From the NCBI GenBank assembly GCA_965651595.1, contig CBFGTA010000013.1:1-30574 (forward strand): a DNA stretch of 30,574 nucleotides. Direction: 5' to 3'. The notes under the pieces are model-generated. The model saw nothing but the letters and a program-made list of their open reading frames with translations. It ran no database searches and was not told the DNA's origin. Positions 10,801 to 18,158 of the stretch are shown piece by piece. The stretch comes from CBFGTA01 sp965651595. GTDB lineage: Bacteria > Actinomycetota > Actinomycetes > S36-B12 > UBA10799. The translations under genes were made by a program, and so were the position numbers. Numbering within the stretch: position 1 is the stretch's first letter; each line of letters opens with the position of its first letter.

Positions 10801-11036
10801 CTCGGGTCAAAGGTGACAGACAGCTGTTGGTCGAGTCCGATGACGGAGGTGATCGTGGGGGCAAGCGGAAGGCCTGGTTCGGTTTGGCCTGCGTTCGTGT
10901 TGGGCACGAGGTTGCTCGCCGCTCCGGCGGTGAGGGCGACTGCGGCAAGGACGAGAGCGGGCACTGCGAGCCATCCCCAGCGCGTCGCTGTGAACCGCCG
11001 CAGCACCCGCCGGGGCCACCAGCGCCGGAAAATCAT
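7866..11036 (-). CDS. Surface protein with Fn3, DUF285/BspA-like repeats and Gly-rich C-terminus
   Basis: This 1056-residue exported protein starts with a basic N-terminus (RRWWPRR) and a hydrophobic segment (21-40). The motif ALTAGAASNLVPNTNAGQ (34-51) follows and matches the small secreted protein encoded upstream. Next come an Fn3-like domain (about 58-152), a region with an SVAIDWGDDT strand (about 155-300), and eight DUF285/BspA-type 25-residue repeats (306-505). A second Fn3-like domain (about 568-672), a related beta domain (about 675-770) and a glycine-rich tail ending in GGSGIIVVRY complete it. DUF285 repeats are known from surface proteins; the role here is probably adhesion or matrix formation, which is inference. 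There is no LPXTG. The ATG overlaps the signal peptidase stop (ATGA, 11033-11036) and has no ribosome site of its own, so translation is probably coupled to the peptidase. Confidence 0.8.
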   Translation of the reverse strand: MIFRRWWPRRVLRRFTATRWGWLAVPALVLAAVALTAGAASNLVPNTNAGQTEPGLPLAPTITSVIGLDQQLSVTFDPSPTPDVIAYQYSTDHGLTWWVANETAAGVITVTTTSASEGVDSLVNDTTYPVTLRASTAVGDGLPSNTVEGTPTLPMQMTWRSNGSNVVRLPFLTAAQGGSYSVAIDWGDDTTTVINTSEAALTAAAVTHTYPNPNTNYTVTVAGAARGWHCRTNVHGTNTQRCTNQLVDISRWGGFAFQTNAAGAFSLIPASWTWSITAADAPDLRTTQSLASLFAGQSGAGQTNNFNSPVGHWDVSNVANTSEMFYFANQFNQPLNAWVTSSLTNSRYMFWRATSFNQPLDQWDTDLVTQMDGMFGNATTFDQPIGSWDVSSVTTMQAMFMGATAFNQSLADWDVSFVEVFYGMFQDATSFNGDVTTWQTIRADNLAQMFWGATSFNQDIGQWDVSTVRHFNSMLGYATAFDQNLGSWDVSSAEGFNGFLVGVTLSTANYNSLLNGWINSAPNAYMSEFGPPIHFHGGSSRFSEAALASRNSLTATLGWTIEDGGGLPNPPTAVTATAGNEQATVSWTAPAYPGSASGATAFGNNAANSTVTAYTATASPGGATCTTPDGATTECTVTGLTNEVEYTFTVTTTTSVGTSSPSSPSNPVTPESQEVTITSIDTPDSGPNAQALVVNYSNPVPDAQGYQYTTDGGNTWATVAEEDSNGNQIVIRTQSSNGAGLQATPYDVAIRGYTAESGSVEASGGTETSYSLDGTTYKVHSFTTTGDNSLIISSGGQIETLIVGGGGGGGANGGGGGGAGAMLVGTLSVFPETHVARVGAGGAGAGSNTRGSNGSLSRVQFAGSDHRPAWAVTAVGGGGGGGYITNATAGGSGGGGQAWEAGGAALAGDDCPALFTCSGHGGGTGPAHARVGAGGGGAGAAGSNGVGGVNRVGGNGGNGENNSWRTGAPQTYAGGGGGASDTTAGTGGSGGGGAGGNASATAGTANTGGGGGGCSPGAQACGASGGSGIIVVRYVYGNGRPEVSNFVTATPQGFPD
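7929..8660 (-). repeat. Glycine-rich low-complexity coding segment
   Basis: This segment encodes about 240 residues dominated by Gly runs with Ala, Ser and Asn, including a run of seven glycines near the start. It resembles the glycine-rich tails that end in GSGIIVVRY in other bacterial surface proteins. The plus strand reads as long CCN (pyrimidine-rich) tracts. Such DNA is prone to slippage and to assembly errors. Confidence 0.7.
9522..10121 (-). repeat. Eight tandem 75-bp / 25-aa DUF285-type repeats
   Basis: Eight contiguous units of exactly 25 codons encode residues 306-505. Each begins with F-[ND] and usually reads F-N-Q-x-[LIV]-x-x-W-[DQ] with a later M-F-x-x-A-[TN] block. Unit 2 (W-V-T) and unit 6 (W-Q-T) deviate in the middle. 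This is the signature of the DUF285/BspA-like family described from Mycoplasma and other surface proteins. The units are diverged at DNA level, so the array is old rather than a recent expansion. Confidence 0.85.
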
Positions 11037-12895
11037 GGCCCGGGCCCGGCGTCCTGTCCCATCGCCGGGCCAGCAGTCGAAGGCGAATTGCCGCTGTCGT
11101 CCGAAAGGATCTCTCCCAGTCCGGTTGAATCAGTGGCGGTGGAATCGGGGTCCGGTCCGATCCGGTACACGTACACACTCGATCCGTCCGCCACGTAGTA
11201 GGAGTCGTGGTCGGGCGCGTGTGCGTGAAGGATGGACCGCTCGGCGTCGCGGCTAATCACCAGAAGGGCGGCGAACGTAGGAACAGCGATCGCATCCGCC
11301 CATCGGCTGCCCGCATCCGGGTCAGCTAACGGGATCAGTCGCGAACCGTAGCGGGCAGCGATGAGGTCGGCCTCACCGGCTTCGGCAGCGCGCCGACGCA
11401 GAACCGCCGTGGCCGCTGTCAGGCCAGCAAAGACGAAGAACAACACCACAGCCAGAATGCGCATCAGAGTGATCTCGATGCTCACCGGCCCGAGAGTCAC
11501 ATTGTTTGCAGCGACAGTGGTGACGGTGAGCATGTCGGTCGAGTTTTGCCGCCCGGAGGTGACCGTCTGCCCCTGACTCGGGCCCGTGTCGCGGCTCGCA
11601 CTGCCTGGTCCGGTGTTGCCACTGGCTCCGCCTGGTCCGGTGTTGCCACTGGCTCCGCCTGGTCCGGTGTTGCCACTTGCTCCGCCTGGTCCGGTGTTGC
11701 CACTTGCCCCGGCCTGACCCGGGCGCGCGAGCAGCTGCCCTTCAAGATTCTGGTTCGGCGCCGGCACAAACTCTTCCCTGGCGCCTGCGGTGAGGCGCGC
11801 AACGGCAGGAGTGAAGCTGAAGACGAGTTCGCCCTGGGTGCGGCCGGACACATTGGCCGGGTCCATTCCCGCGGCCACCAATTGCCCGTCCACTACCGAT
11901 TCCGCAACCACCCGGACTTCGACAGCGCCACTTTGCCCCGTCGCATCGTTGGCGCGCCGCACAACCGCCGACACCTCGTTGAAGTTGAGCGTCAATGCTC
12001 CGACTGCTTCGCGGTCGACCACGTTGACGATCGGGCTCGTGGTGACGGTGCGCTGCCAGCCGTCCTTGCTCACCACATCGGCACGTAGCCGCATCAGGCC
12101 GCGATCAATGTCGACTCCTGGGGTGTTCGTCGAGTACTTGACAGTGATCTCGACAGTGTCGACGATGTTGCGGAAGATGGGCTGACCGAACTGCAGAACG
12201 CGGTTTTCGTATACGGGGTTCGGTGGCAGGGGAGCGAAGTAGTCGAAGGTGTACTCCACAGTGTATGGCCGCAGCGCCTGTTCGCGAGTCACCGTCGGGC
12301 TGAACCAGGCGTAGGCTGCGAACACCGCTGACACCCCGGCCAGAGCCCCCCAGACGGCCGGAGACCCGAGCATCGCCGCGGCCGTAGCCGTCGAACTCGC
12401 ACCTGACCCGGAACCCGGTCCGACCCCCGTCGAGCCACGCTTCCTCCGACTGCCAGCAACGGCAGCAATCACTGCTGACGCCACCAGGGCCATGATGATG
12501 CCGATTCCAGCCGGACTCCGCAGCGCGCTAAAAACTCCCGCCGCCATGGGAAACAGGAACACCTGGCGGCCGACGATTTGGTCGGCCGAAGGCGTATCGA
12601 CGTCCACGAAGTTGTTGTTGTCGCCCTTCACGACGTAGTTGTCGCCGTCGATGCCGATGACGCGGTGCAAGACGATGGCGCCACCGAGACTGGACCGATA
12701 GGCGATGACGTCCCCGACGTCGTAGCGATCAGCGGGGCGCAACATGACGGCGTCGCCGTCGTGGAGGGCAGGCTCCATCGACGCGCCCACGATCGTGACG
12801 TACGACGAATTGCCGCCCATGGCCGGGGGCGCGAGTAGAACCCACGCCAGTACGGCCATCAGGACGGCAACCGTCGTCGCCAGAAACGTTTTCAT
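11033..12895 (-). CDS. SipW/ER-type signal peptidase I with DUF5305-like region
   Basis: The N-terminal 130 residues are a type I signal peptidase: membrane segment (3-22), catalytic Ser39 in GASMEP, His77 in LHRVIGI where bacterial LepB has Lys, and the GDNN box (91-94). The Ser/His pair marks the S26B (SipW/ER) class that processes special exported substrates. Membrane segments at about 131-148 and 180-198 follow. Then comes an extracellular beta region (about 210-375) resembling DUF5305 (YTVEYTFDYF and EITVKYS strands), a collagen-like G-x-y stretch (393-431), another membrane segment (about 480-498) and a cytoplasmic tail (500-620). The 620 residues greatly exceed an ordinary SipW of about 190. 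It lies between two genes for proteins sharing a TNAGQ motif and overlaps the downstream one by 4 bp. The DUF5305 call is from memory of the pattern. Confidence 0.85.
   Translation of the reverse strand: MKTFLATTVAVLMAVLAWVLLAPPAMGGNSSYVTIVGASMEPALHDGDAVMLRPADRYDVGDVIAYRSSLGGAIVLHRVIGIDGDNYVVKGDNNNFVDVDTPSADQIVGRQVFLFPMAAGVFSALRSPAGIGIIMALVASAVIAAVAGSRRKRGSTGVGPGSGSGASSTATAAAMLGSPAVWGALAGVSAVFAAYAWFSPTVTREQALRPYTVEYTFDYFAPLPPNPVYENRVLQFGQPIFRNIVDTVEITVKYSTNTPGVDIDRGLMRLRADVVSKDGWQRTVTTSPIVNVVDREAVGALTLNFNEVSAVVRRANDATGQSGAVEVRVVAESVVDGQLVAAGMDPANVSGRTQGELVFSFTPAVARLTAGAREEFVPAPNQNLEGQLLARPGQAGASGNTGPGGASGNTGPGGASGNTGPGGASGNTGPGSASRDTGPSQGQTVTSGRQNSTDMLTVTTVAANNVTLGPVSIEITLMRILAVVLFFVFAGLTAATAVLRRRAAEAGEADLIAARYGSRLIPLADPDAGSRWADAIAVPTFAALLVISRDAERSILHAHAPDHDSYYVADGSSVYVYRIGPDPDSTATDSTGLGEILSDDSGNSPSTAGPAMGQDAGPGP
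11604..11711 (-). repeat. 4 x 27-bp minisatellite encoding collagen-like GAS-GNT-GPG
   Basis: Four head-to-tail 27-bp units (11604, 11631, 11658, 11685) are nearly identical. Units 1 and 2 match exactly; units 3 and 4 differ by one and two bases. In the signal peptidase frame they encode repeated GASGNTGPG, giving 12 perfect collagen-type G-x-y triplets, 13 with the preceding GQA. The near-identity suggests recent expansion and possible copy-number variation between strains. Confidence 0.9.
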
Positions 12896-13000
12896 GTCAC
12901 CACTCTCAAGTCCTGCGCGTCACAACTACTGGTGTTCGGCAATAAGACCGCAGGCCGACCCCCTGCAGCGATCGGCGGGCTAGCCATCAGAAATGAGCGC

Positions 13001-13450
13001 CTAGGGTTGCGGGGTGAGGTCGTATGCCGCGACGGAGATCTCAGTGATGTCGGACAGAAGGATGGACGAACCGTTGTCATCCAAGTCGCACTCCGCTCGG
13101 CCCGCGGTTGCAACACATTGAGTCCAGTTGTTCCGGCTGAACGGGTCGCCGCCACGCACCTGCAGCCACACCTCGGCATTCGCGTCCGCAACGTTCGCGT
13201 CGCCTTGGCCCGGGGGGTTGTCTCGCACGATGTCGAAGCCGATGTCCGTCACGCGGACGTTCTCGATGTTGTTGTCATTTGCAACATCTGTCGTGTAGTC
13301 GATGTTGTCCACGGTGTAGCCGGATGTAACGCTCAGTCCTTGGCCCGCATTCGTGTCGTCAATCGTATTGTTCGCCGTGAGGGCGGCAGCACCGATACCG
13401 ACCGCCACCACCACCCCTGCACCGGCAATTAAGCCGACATTGGATCGCAT
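13001..13450 (-). CDS. Small secreted protein with SipW-type signal peptide
   Basis: The 149-residue protein begins MRSNVGLIAGAG, has a hydrophobic segment (6-26) and then ALTANNTIDDTNAGQG (23-38), followed by SGYTVDNIDY. This matches actinobacterial small exported proteins found beside SipW-like signal peptidases, with a typical pattern of ALTA-x-N-x-V...AG then GYTVSN-x-x-Y. Cleavage is likely near LTA (26). The mature part is a short beta-rich, acidic domain with one Cys pair (C112, C121). ATG 13450 was chosen because GAGGTGAG stands a few bases upstream; a longer frame to 13513 lacks such a site. It is the first gene of the cassette, 105 bp before the peptidase. A role as pilin-like or matrix subunit is possible but unproven. 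Confidence 0.75.
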   Translation of the reverse strand: MRSNVGLIAGAGVVVAVGIGAAALTANNTIDDTNAGQGLSVTSGYTVDNIDYTTDVANDNNIENVRVTDIGFDIVRDNPPGQGDANVADANAEVWLQVRGGDPFSRNNWTQCVATAGRAECDLDDNGSSILLSDITEISVAAYDLTPQP

Positions 13451-13516
13451 ATTTCTCACCTCGAGGTTGAGTCGTTGTTCGACGTTCCCCCGCCACGTCG
13501 TGCGGCCCTGCACCGC

Positions 13517-13522
13517 TATATA
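13517..13522 (-). promoter_or_regulatory. Possible -10 element of the export cassette
   Basis: The 248-bp gap 13451-13698 lies between the ATPase stop and the small secreted protein start. A TATATA hexamer sits about 70 bp upstream of the ATG and is the only clear AT-rich promoter-like element in the gap. No good -35 was found, and no convincing terminator for the ATPase gene is visible here. Confidence 0.25.
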
Positions 13523-13698
13523 GGTACGCTAAACTCGGCTAGCCCGGAGGCGCCTGCTCGTGTTCGGGTTTCTCACGCAAACAGGTCCCGTCGCTAGACC
13601 AACAGAGTGACGCATGCCACATCAAGGTGGGTAGACCGGTCATGCCGGGCGAGTCCCGCAATCGACGACCCCGGTTGAGCAAGGTGTCATGGGGCACC

Positions 13699-16428
13699 TC
13701 AACTTGGGCTGCTACCAGCCCGGGCGCGGCGAATGGCCTTGGTGATCTCCATGACGACGGGGCTCACGAGCGCGAGACCGGCGGCGATGAGCCACTGTTG
13801 GCCTGTCAACGTTGTCATGCCCAGGGCGTCGTGGAGTCCCTCGGCCTCCACCGCCGCCCAGGTGACGAGGGCCGGTGGAACCATCCATACGAAGTAGCGA
13901 ACATGGGGCCCGTGCCAGGCGGGGGCAAGATCGCGACGAATCGCGAACGCCACCAGCACAGTGGAGATAGCCATGACCGCAAAGACCATCGTCTGCTGAG
14001 TCTGCTGCGACCACGTGATCGACTCGAAAGTCCCCAGCACGTAGACGAACAACGCCGCCACGGCTCCCACGGCACCGAAGAACAGCCAGCGGATCAGGGT
14101 AACGCGGTTGAGGATCGTCACGTCCGTGTCCCGAGGAGGCTGACTCATCAGTCCCGGTGCCGGGGTGTCGAGCGAGATGGCCACGGCGGGAAACAGGCCA
14201 ATGAAGAACGTCACGAACAGCAACTGGATCGGGGCCAAGGCTTGGCCATCGTTGAGGCTGAAAGTTGACGCCAACAGCATCAGCAGCAGGACCGAGAACA
14301 GTCCAATCATGACGTAGCGAATCTGAGAGCTGATCTTGTCGTAGATGTCGCGGCCGAGTTCAATTGCATGCAGCAACGTGGCGAAATTGTTGTCGGTCAG
14401 CACCATCTTCGCGGCCTGCTTGGAAACCTCGCTACCCGACCCCATCGCGACACCGATATCGGCCTGCTTGAGGGCGGCCGCATCGTTGACCGCGTCACCG
14501 GTCATGGCGACAACGTCGCCGGACTCCTGCATCACCTGCACCAGGCGCAATTTGTCTTGGGGCGCGACCCGGCCGAACACATGCAGGTTGGGCAGTTGCT
14601 CGCGCAACTCGTCGTCCGTCAGTCGCGCGAATTCGGGTCCGGTGATGACCCCTGGCCCCAAGCCCAGATCGTGCGCGATGGCCCCGGCCGTGACCGTATG
14701 GTCGCCTGTGATCATCCGCACTTCAATCCCGGCGTCGAGTGCCCCAGAGATGGCGTGCTTGGCGGCGGGTCGCAGAGGGTCGATGATGCCGACCAGGGCG
14801 ACAAAAATCAGTTGGTCGACAGCGGCCATCGGGTCGGCTGTCACCGATTCCACTGAATCGACCGGCAGGACGCGAACCGCGAAAGCCATGACTCGCAGGC
14901 CCTGTTGAGCCAACTCGTTGTTGGCGTCAAAAAGCCGCTCACGCACGCCTTCGATCTCGACGAGTTCGTCGTCCCAGTACGCGTGACTACAACGATCGAG
15001 CACCACATCCGGCGCTCCCTTTACCAGGCCCAGTAGCGAGTCGGGTTCGCCGTCAGCCAAAGGGGCAACGTGGTACGTCGCCATGAACTTGTACGCCGAG
15101 TCAAACGGGACCAGCGCCGCCCGCGGGTACTCCCGACGGGACACACCCGCATCGACACCCGCCTTAGCGGCCAATACCACGAGGGCCGCTTCGGTCGGGT
15201 CGCCCACCACCTCACCGTCGGAACTGACAGTGGCGTCGCTGCATAGCGTCAGGCCGTAACCCAGGGCCGTGAAATCGGGGGCCTTCGTGCCGGCCGCACC
15301 CAGGATTTGGCCGTTCGTGTCGTAACCGGTGCCGGTGATCGAAAACCATCGGCCTGACGTGAACATGGACGTCGCAGTCATCTTGTCGAGCGTCAGAGTG
15401 CCGGTCTTGTCGGAGTTGATGGCGCTGACTGAACCGAGGGTCTCGACGTCTCGCAAGTCCCGCACCACGGCGTTGGCCTTCGCGAGTCGTTGCGAACCAT
15501 ACGACAGCATCGCGGTAAGGAAGGTGGGCAGCCCGGATGGGATCGAGGCGATGGCCGTGGTGATGGCCACCAAGACGACCTCGTCAGTCGACATCCCCCG
15601 GGTGAGGTTGACAGCCACGATGTAGGCCACGGCCGCCAAGCACACAATCGACAACCGGATCGTCAATCGGCGCAGTTCCACCTGCAAAGGGGAGGGGACC
15701 CGGTCGACCGTGTCGAGCATTTCTGCGATCTGCCCGATCTCGGTGCGCCCGGCAGTCGCCACCACGACCGCGGTCGCAGAGCCACGGGTAATCAGGGTGC
15801 TTTGGAACAGGAGGCACGACCTATCCCCGAGCGCTGTCGCCGGATCCGTCAGCACTCCAGCATCTTTATCCACCGGAGTGCTTTCCCCGGTCAGAGCGCT
15901 CTCCGCCGCTTCGAGACTGGCCGAGGTGATGATGCGCGCATCGGCAGGGACTACATCTCCCGCTTCAACAGTGACGACATCTCCTGCCACCAGGTCAGCC
16001 GCGCTCATCTCGACGAGTTGGCCACCGCGGATCACGCGAGCGGTCGGGGCGTGTTCACCCTGTAAGGCGTCGACAGCCGCTTGCGCCTTGCGTTCTTGAA
16101 CGGTACCCATCACCACGTTGCCCAACACCAGGATCGCCACCAGGAAACCGGTGCCGTCTTGACCGAATACGAAACTGACGATCGCCACCAGCGACAACAA
16201 AACGCTCATCGGGTCTTTCCACTGGGCGGCAGCGACGGCCCAGAAGCCAGGACCCGCTGCCTTGGGCATGGCGTTGGGTCCATCGACGGCCAGCCGGCGG
16301 GACGCTTCAGCCCGCCTGAGGCCTAAAGTGGCGTCAGTTCCGAGTCGGGCGACTGCCGCTTCGGGCGTCAACGTGTGCCAGGGCGAGGGCGGCGAGTCGG
16401 TCGCGGCCGTGGATTCGGTGGCGGGCAT
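13699..16428 (-). CDS. P-type (P2-like) cation-transporting ATPase
   Basis: The 909-residue protein has the full P2 ATPase layout: N-terminal cation-ATPase domain, TGES actuator motif, SDKTGTLT with phosphorylated Asp340, an ATP-binding domain with KGAPD, MITGDH, and the hinge TGDAVNDAAALKQADIGVAMG split by one residue change (A for G in GDGVND). The C-terminal part has six predicted membrane segments. The overall match is to Ca2+/SERCA-like pumps. However, membrane helix 4 reads IPSGLP instead of IPEGLP, and helices 5 and 6 also lack the acidic and Asn ligands, so the ion is unknown. ATG 16428 was chosen over 16485 because GGAGGAG precedes it at good spacing. The gene stands alone, with no dedicated regulator beside it. 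Confidence 0.9.
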   Translation of the reverse strand: MPATESTAATDSPPSPWHTLTPEAAVARLGTDATLGLRRAEASRRLAVDGPNAMPKAAGPGFWAVAAAQWKDPMSVLLSLVAIVSFVFGQDGTGFLVAILVLGNVVMGTVQERKAQAAVDALQGEHAPTARVIRGGQLVEMSAADLVAGDVVTVEAGDVVPADARIITSASLEAAESALTGESTPVDKDAGVLTDPATALGDRSCLLFQSTLITRGSATAVVVATAGRTEIGQIAEMLDTVDRVPSPLQVELRRLTIRLSIVCLAAVAYIVAVNLTRGMSTDEVVLVAITTAIASIPSGLPTFLTAMLSYGSQRLAKANAVVRDLRDVETLGSVSAINSDKTGTLTLDKMTATSMFTSGRWFSITGTGYDTNGQILGAAGTKAPDFTALGYGLTLCSDATVSSDGEVVGDPTEAALVVLAAKAGVDAGVSRREYPRAALVPFDSAYKFMATYHVAPLADGEPDSLLGLVKGAPDVVLDRCSHAYWDDELVEIEGVRERLFDANNELAQQGLRVMAFAVRVLPVDSVESVTADPMAAVDQLIFVALVGIIDPLRPAAKHAISGALDAGIEVRMITGDHTVTAGAIAHDLGLGPGVITGPEFARLTDDELREQLPNLHVFGRVAPQDKLRLVQVMQESGDVVAMTGDAVNDAAALKQADIGVAMGSGSEVSKQAAKMVLTDNNFATLLHAIELGRDIYDKISSQIRYVMIGLFSVLLLMLLASTFSLNDGQALAPIQLLFVTFFIGLFPAVAISLDTPAPGLMSQPPRDTDVTILNRVTLIRWLFFGAVGAVAALFVYVLGTFESITWSQQTQQTMVFAVMAISTVLVAFAIRRDLAPAWHGPHVRYFVWMVPPALVTWAAVEAEGLHDALGMTTLTGQQWLIAAGLALVSPVVMEITKAIRRARAGSSPS

Positions 16429-16540
16429 GGCGATCTCCTCCAGAGCCTCGCGGTGAAGGGACTCCGGCCCAGGGGCGGGAGGCACCTACAGCTTTGGGCC
16501 AATACTAGTCGGCGCCCAGTGATCTCCCGTGGCTGCGCAA

Positions 16541-16574
16541 AGAGTCGCAGTCTCTAGAGAGTCGCATTGTCTAG
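16541..16574. repeat. 17-bp tandem duplication at the MFS gene end
   Basis: Two adjacent 17-bp units (16541-16557 and 16558-16574), starting AGAGTCGCA and ending TCTAG, match at 15 of 17 positions. The second unit contains the TAG stop of the transporter (16571-16573). It looks like a small local duplication just past the coding end. Confidence 0.7.
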
Positions 16575-18157
16575 ATCTCGGCTGCCTGCGTCATCTCAAT
16601 GTTGTCGGGTGTGCGGCGGCGACCGATCACGACTGCCGCGAAGATCGCCCCAGCCACGGCGACGATTCCGAGCACGATCATGCCCACGCCAATGGCGGAC
16701 GCTTCCGCGACACGCGACGCGGCCTCGACCGACTCCGCAACTCCCGCGGGCAGGTTGGCGATTGCCTGGTTGGCGGCGTCGGCGTTGCCGGCGTTGGTTT
16801 GGGTCACGTACTCGCTACCGGCCTGCTGCGCTTGCTCGGTCGGGAGTTGGGCCACCACCTTCGACACCGACAGGGATCCGACGATGGCAGTAATGAGGGC
16901 GACCCCGAGGGCTGCCGGAATGTTGAACGTCATCTGCAATAGGCCCGAACCCATGCCTGCCCGGGGAGCGTCGACCGCGAGCATGCCCGAGGTGTTGCAT
17001 GCGGGCAGGCAGATTCCCACGCCAGCACCCATCAGGATGAGCGGTACGGCCATGCTGCCGATCGTGGCGTCGGGAGTGAATGTGGCGAACCAGAACAGTG
17101 CCACAGCTTGGAACAACAGACCGATCGTAATTGGGATTCCTGGCCCAATCTTGTCGACCAACTTGCCTGCCGGCGGTTCTAGCACCATGCACGTACCCGT
17201 CGTCAGAATGATCACCCAGCCCGCTTCGACCGGAGACATGCCAAGCACTGCCACGAAGAAGATGGAACCGATGAACGTCAGCATCGGAATATAAACGAAA
17301 CCAACGGCACATTGGGCGAAGAAGCCTCCCGAGAAGAGCCGCTCCTTCCACAAGGAAAAGTCCACCAAGGGGTAGCGGACCTTGATCTCGGTGATCGCAA
17401 ACACAATGCCGAGCAGAACGCCGACCACTAGCGAACCCCACGCGGTTGGTTTGCCCAGGCCTCCAGCAGCCTCCTGGAGACCGTAGGTGATGGCTGTGAT
17501 GGCGATTCCGCCGGTTATGAGGCCCCAGAAGTCGTAGGTTCCCTGGGCGAGGACGCTTCGATAGCCGCGAGTGGCGACGAGAGTGACGAAGATGACGAGC
17601 ACGGTGAGTGGCACGGCGATCCAAAACACCCAGCGCCAGCCGATGGTTTCGGTCAGGATGCCGCCAATCAGCGGCCCTACCAGCAGGCCGGCGCCATGGG
17701 CGAATCCCCATGTGCCGATAGCGAACCCTCGCTGGAGAACGGGGAAGGAGTTCACCACGATGGACAGTGTCGCCGGTGCCGAAATGCCAATACCAATGCC
17801 CTGAATGGTGCGGCCACTGATGATCATCGCGCCGTTCATGGCAATGGCCGACAGCACCAGGCCGCCAGCAAACAGGGAGAACCCGATGACAATCATGCGG
17901 ACTTCGCCGACTAGGTCGCCGAGGCGGCCGCCTGCCACCAGCGCGGTACCGAACGCCAAAGAATAAGCGGTGATCAGCCAAGTCGTTGCCGATAGGGAAA
18001 GACTGAGATCGTCACGCACCGTGGGCAATGCTGGCCCAATCACGGTGGAGAACATTTGGGCGATGAGGGCACCAAAGCCCATGGCTGCCAAGATTGCCCA
18101 GGCGCGGGCGGTGGCTTTACCTTCCAGAGTGACCTTGGGTCCTGGAGTGTTGGTCAT
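16571..18157 (-). CDS. MFS transporter, DHA2-like (14 membrane segments)
   Basis: The 528-residue membrane protein fits the DHA2 drug:proton antiporter branch of the major facilitator superfamily. The first segment (AWAILAAMGFGALIAQMFST) is followed by the loop 2-3 motif A (GGRLGDLVGEVRM), motif C in segment 5 (GAGLLVGPLIGG) and an extracytoplasmic loop before the last segment near residue 490. The ATG is one base after the cytidine deaminase stop, and its ribosome site GGGGAG lies inside that gene's end, so the two are co-translated. That context makes export or import of nucleosides or analogues plausible, but DHA2 proteins usually export drugs and the substrate cannot be read from sequence. 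The stop is TAG. Confidence 0.85.
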   Translation of the reverse strand: MTNTPGPKVTLEGKATARAWAILAAMGFGALIAQMFSTVIGPALPTVRDDLSLSLSATTWLITAYSLAFGTALVAGGRLGDLVGEVRMIVIGFSLFAGGLVLSAIAMNGAMIISGRTIQGIGIGISAPATLSIVVNSFPVLQRGFAIGTWGFAHGAGLLVGPLIGGILTETIGWRWVFWIAVPLTVLVIFVTLVATRGYRSVLAQGTYDFWGLITGGIAITAITYGLQEAAGGLGKPTAWGSLVVGVLLGIVFAITEIKVRYPLVDFSLWKERLFSGGFFAQCAVGFVYIPMLTFIGSIFFVAVLGMSPVEAGWVIILTTGTCMVLEPPAGKLVDKIGPGIPITIGLLFQAVALFWFATFTPDATIGSMAVPLILMGAGVGICLPACNTSGMLAVDAPRAGMGSGLLQMTFNIPAALGVALITAIVGSLSVSKVVAQLPTEQAQQAGSEYVTQTNAGNADAANQAIANLPAGVAESVEAASRVAEASAIGVGMIVLGIVAVAGAIFAAVVIGRRRTPDNIEMTQAAEI

Positions 18158-18158
18158 A

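Noticed and set aside
11604..11711. Possible CRISPR-like repeat array
   Set aside because: The 27-bp units are directly adjacent without spacers and keep the coding frame of the signal peptidase.
13681..13699. Hairpin AGGTG...CACCT as ATPase terminator
   Set aside because: The stem has only five pairs, overlaps the gene end and lacks a U-tract.
16815..17981. 388-codon minus-strand frame within the MFS gene
   Set aside because: It is the transporter gene in another frame, rich in Arg/His/Gly as expected for a high-GC shadow.
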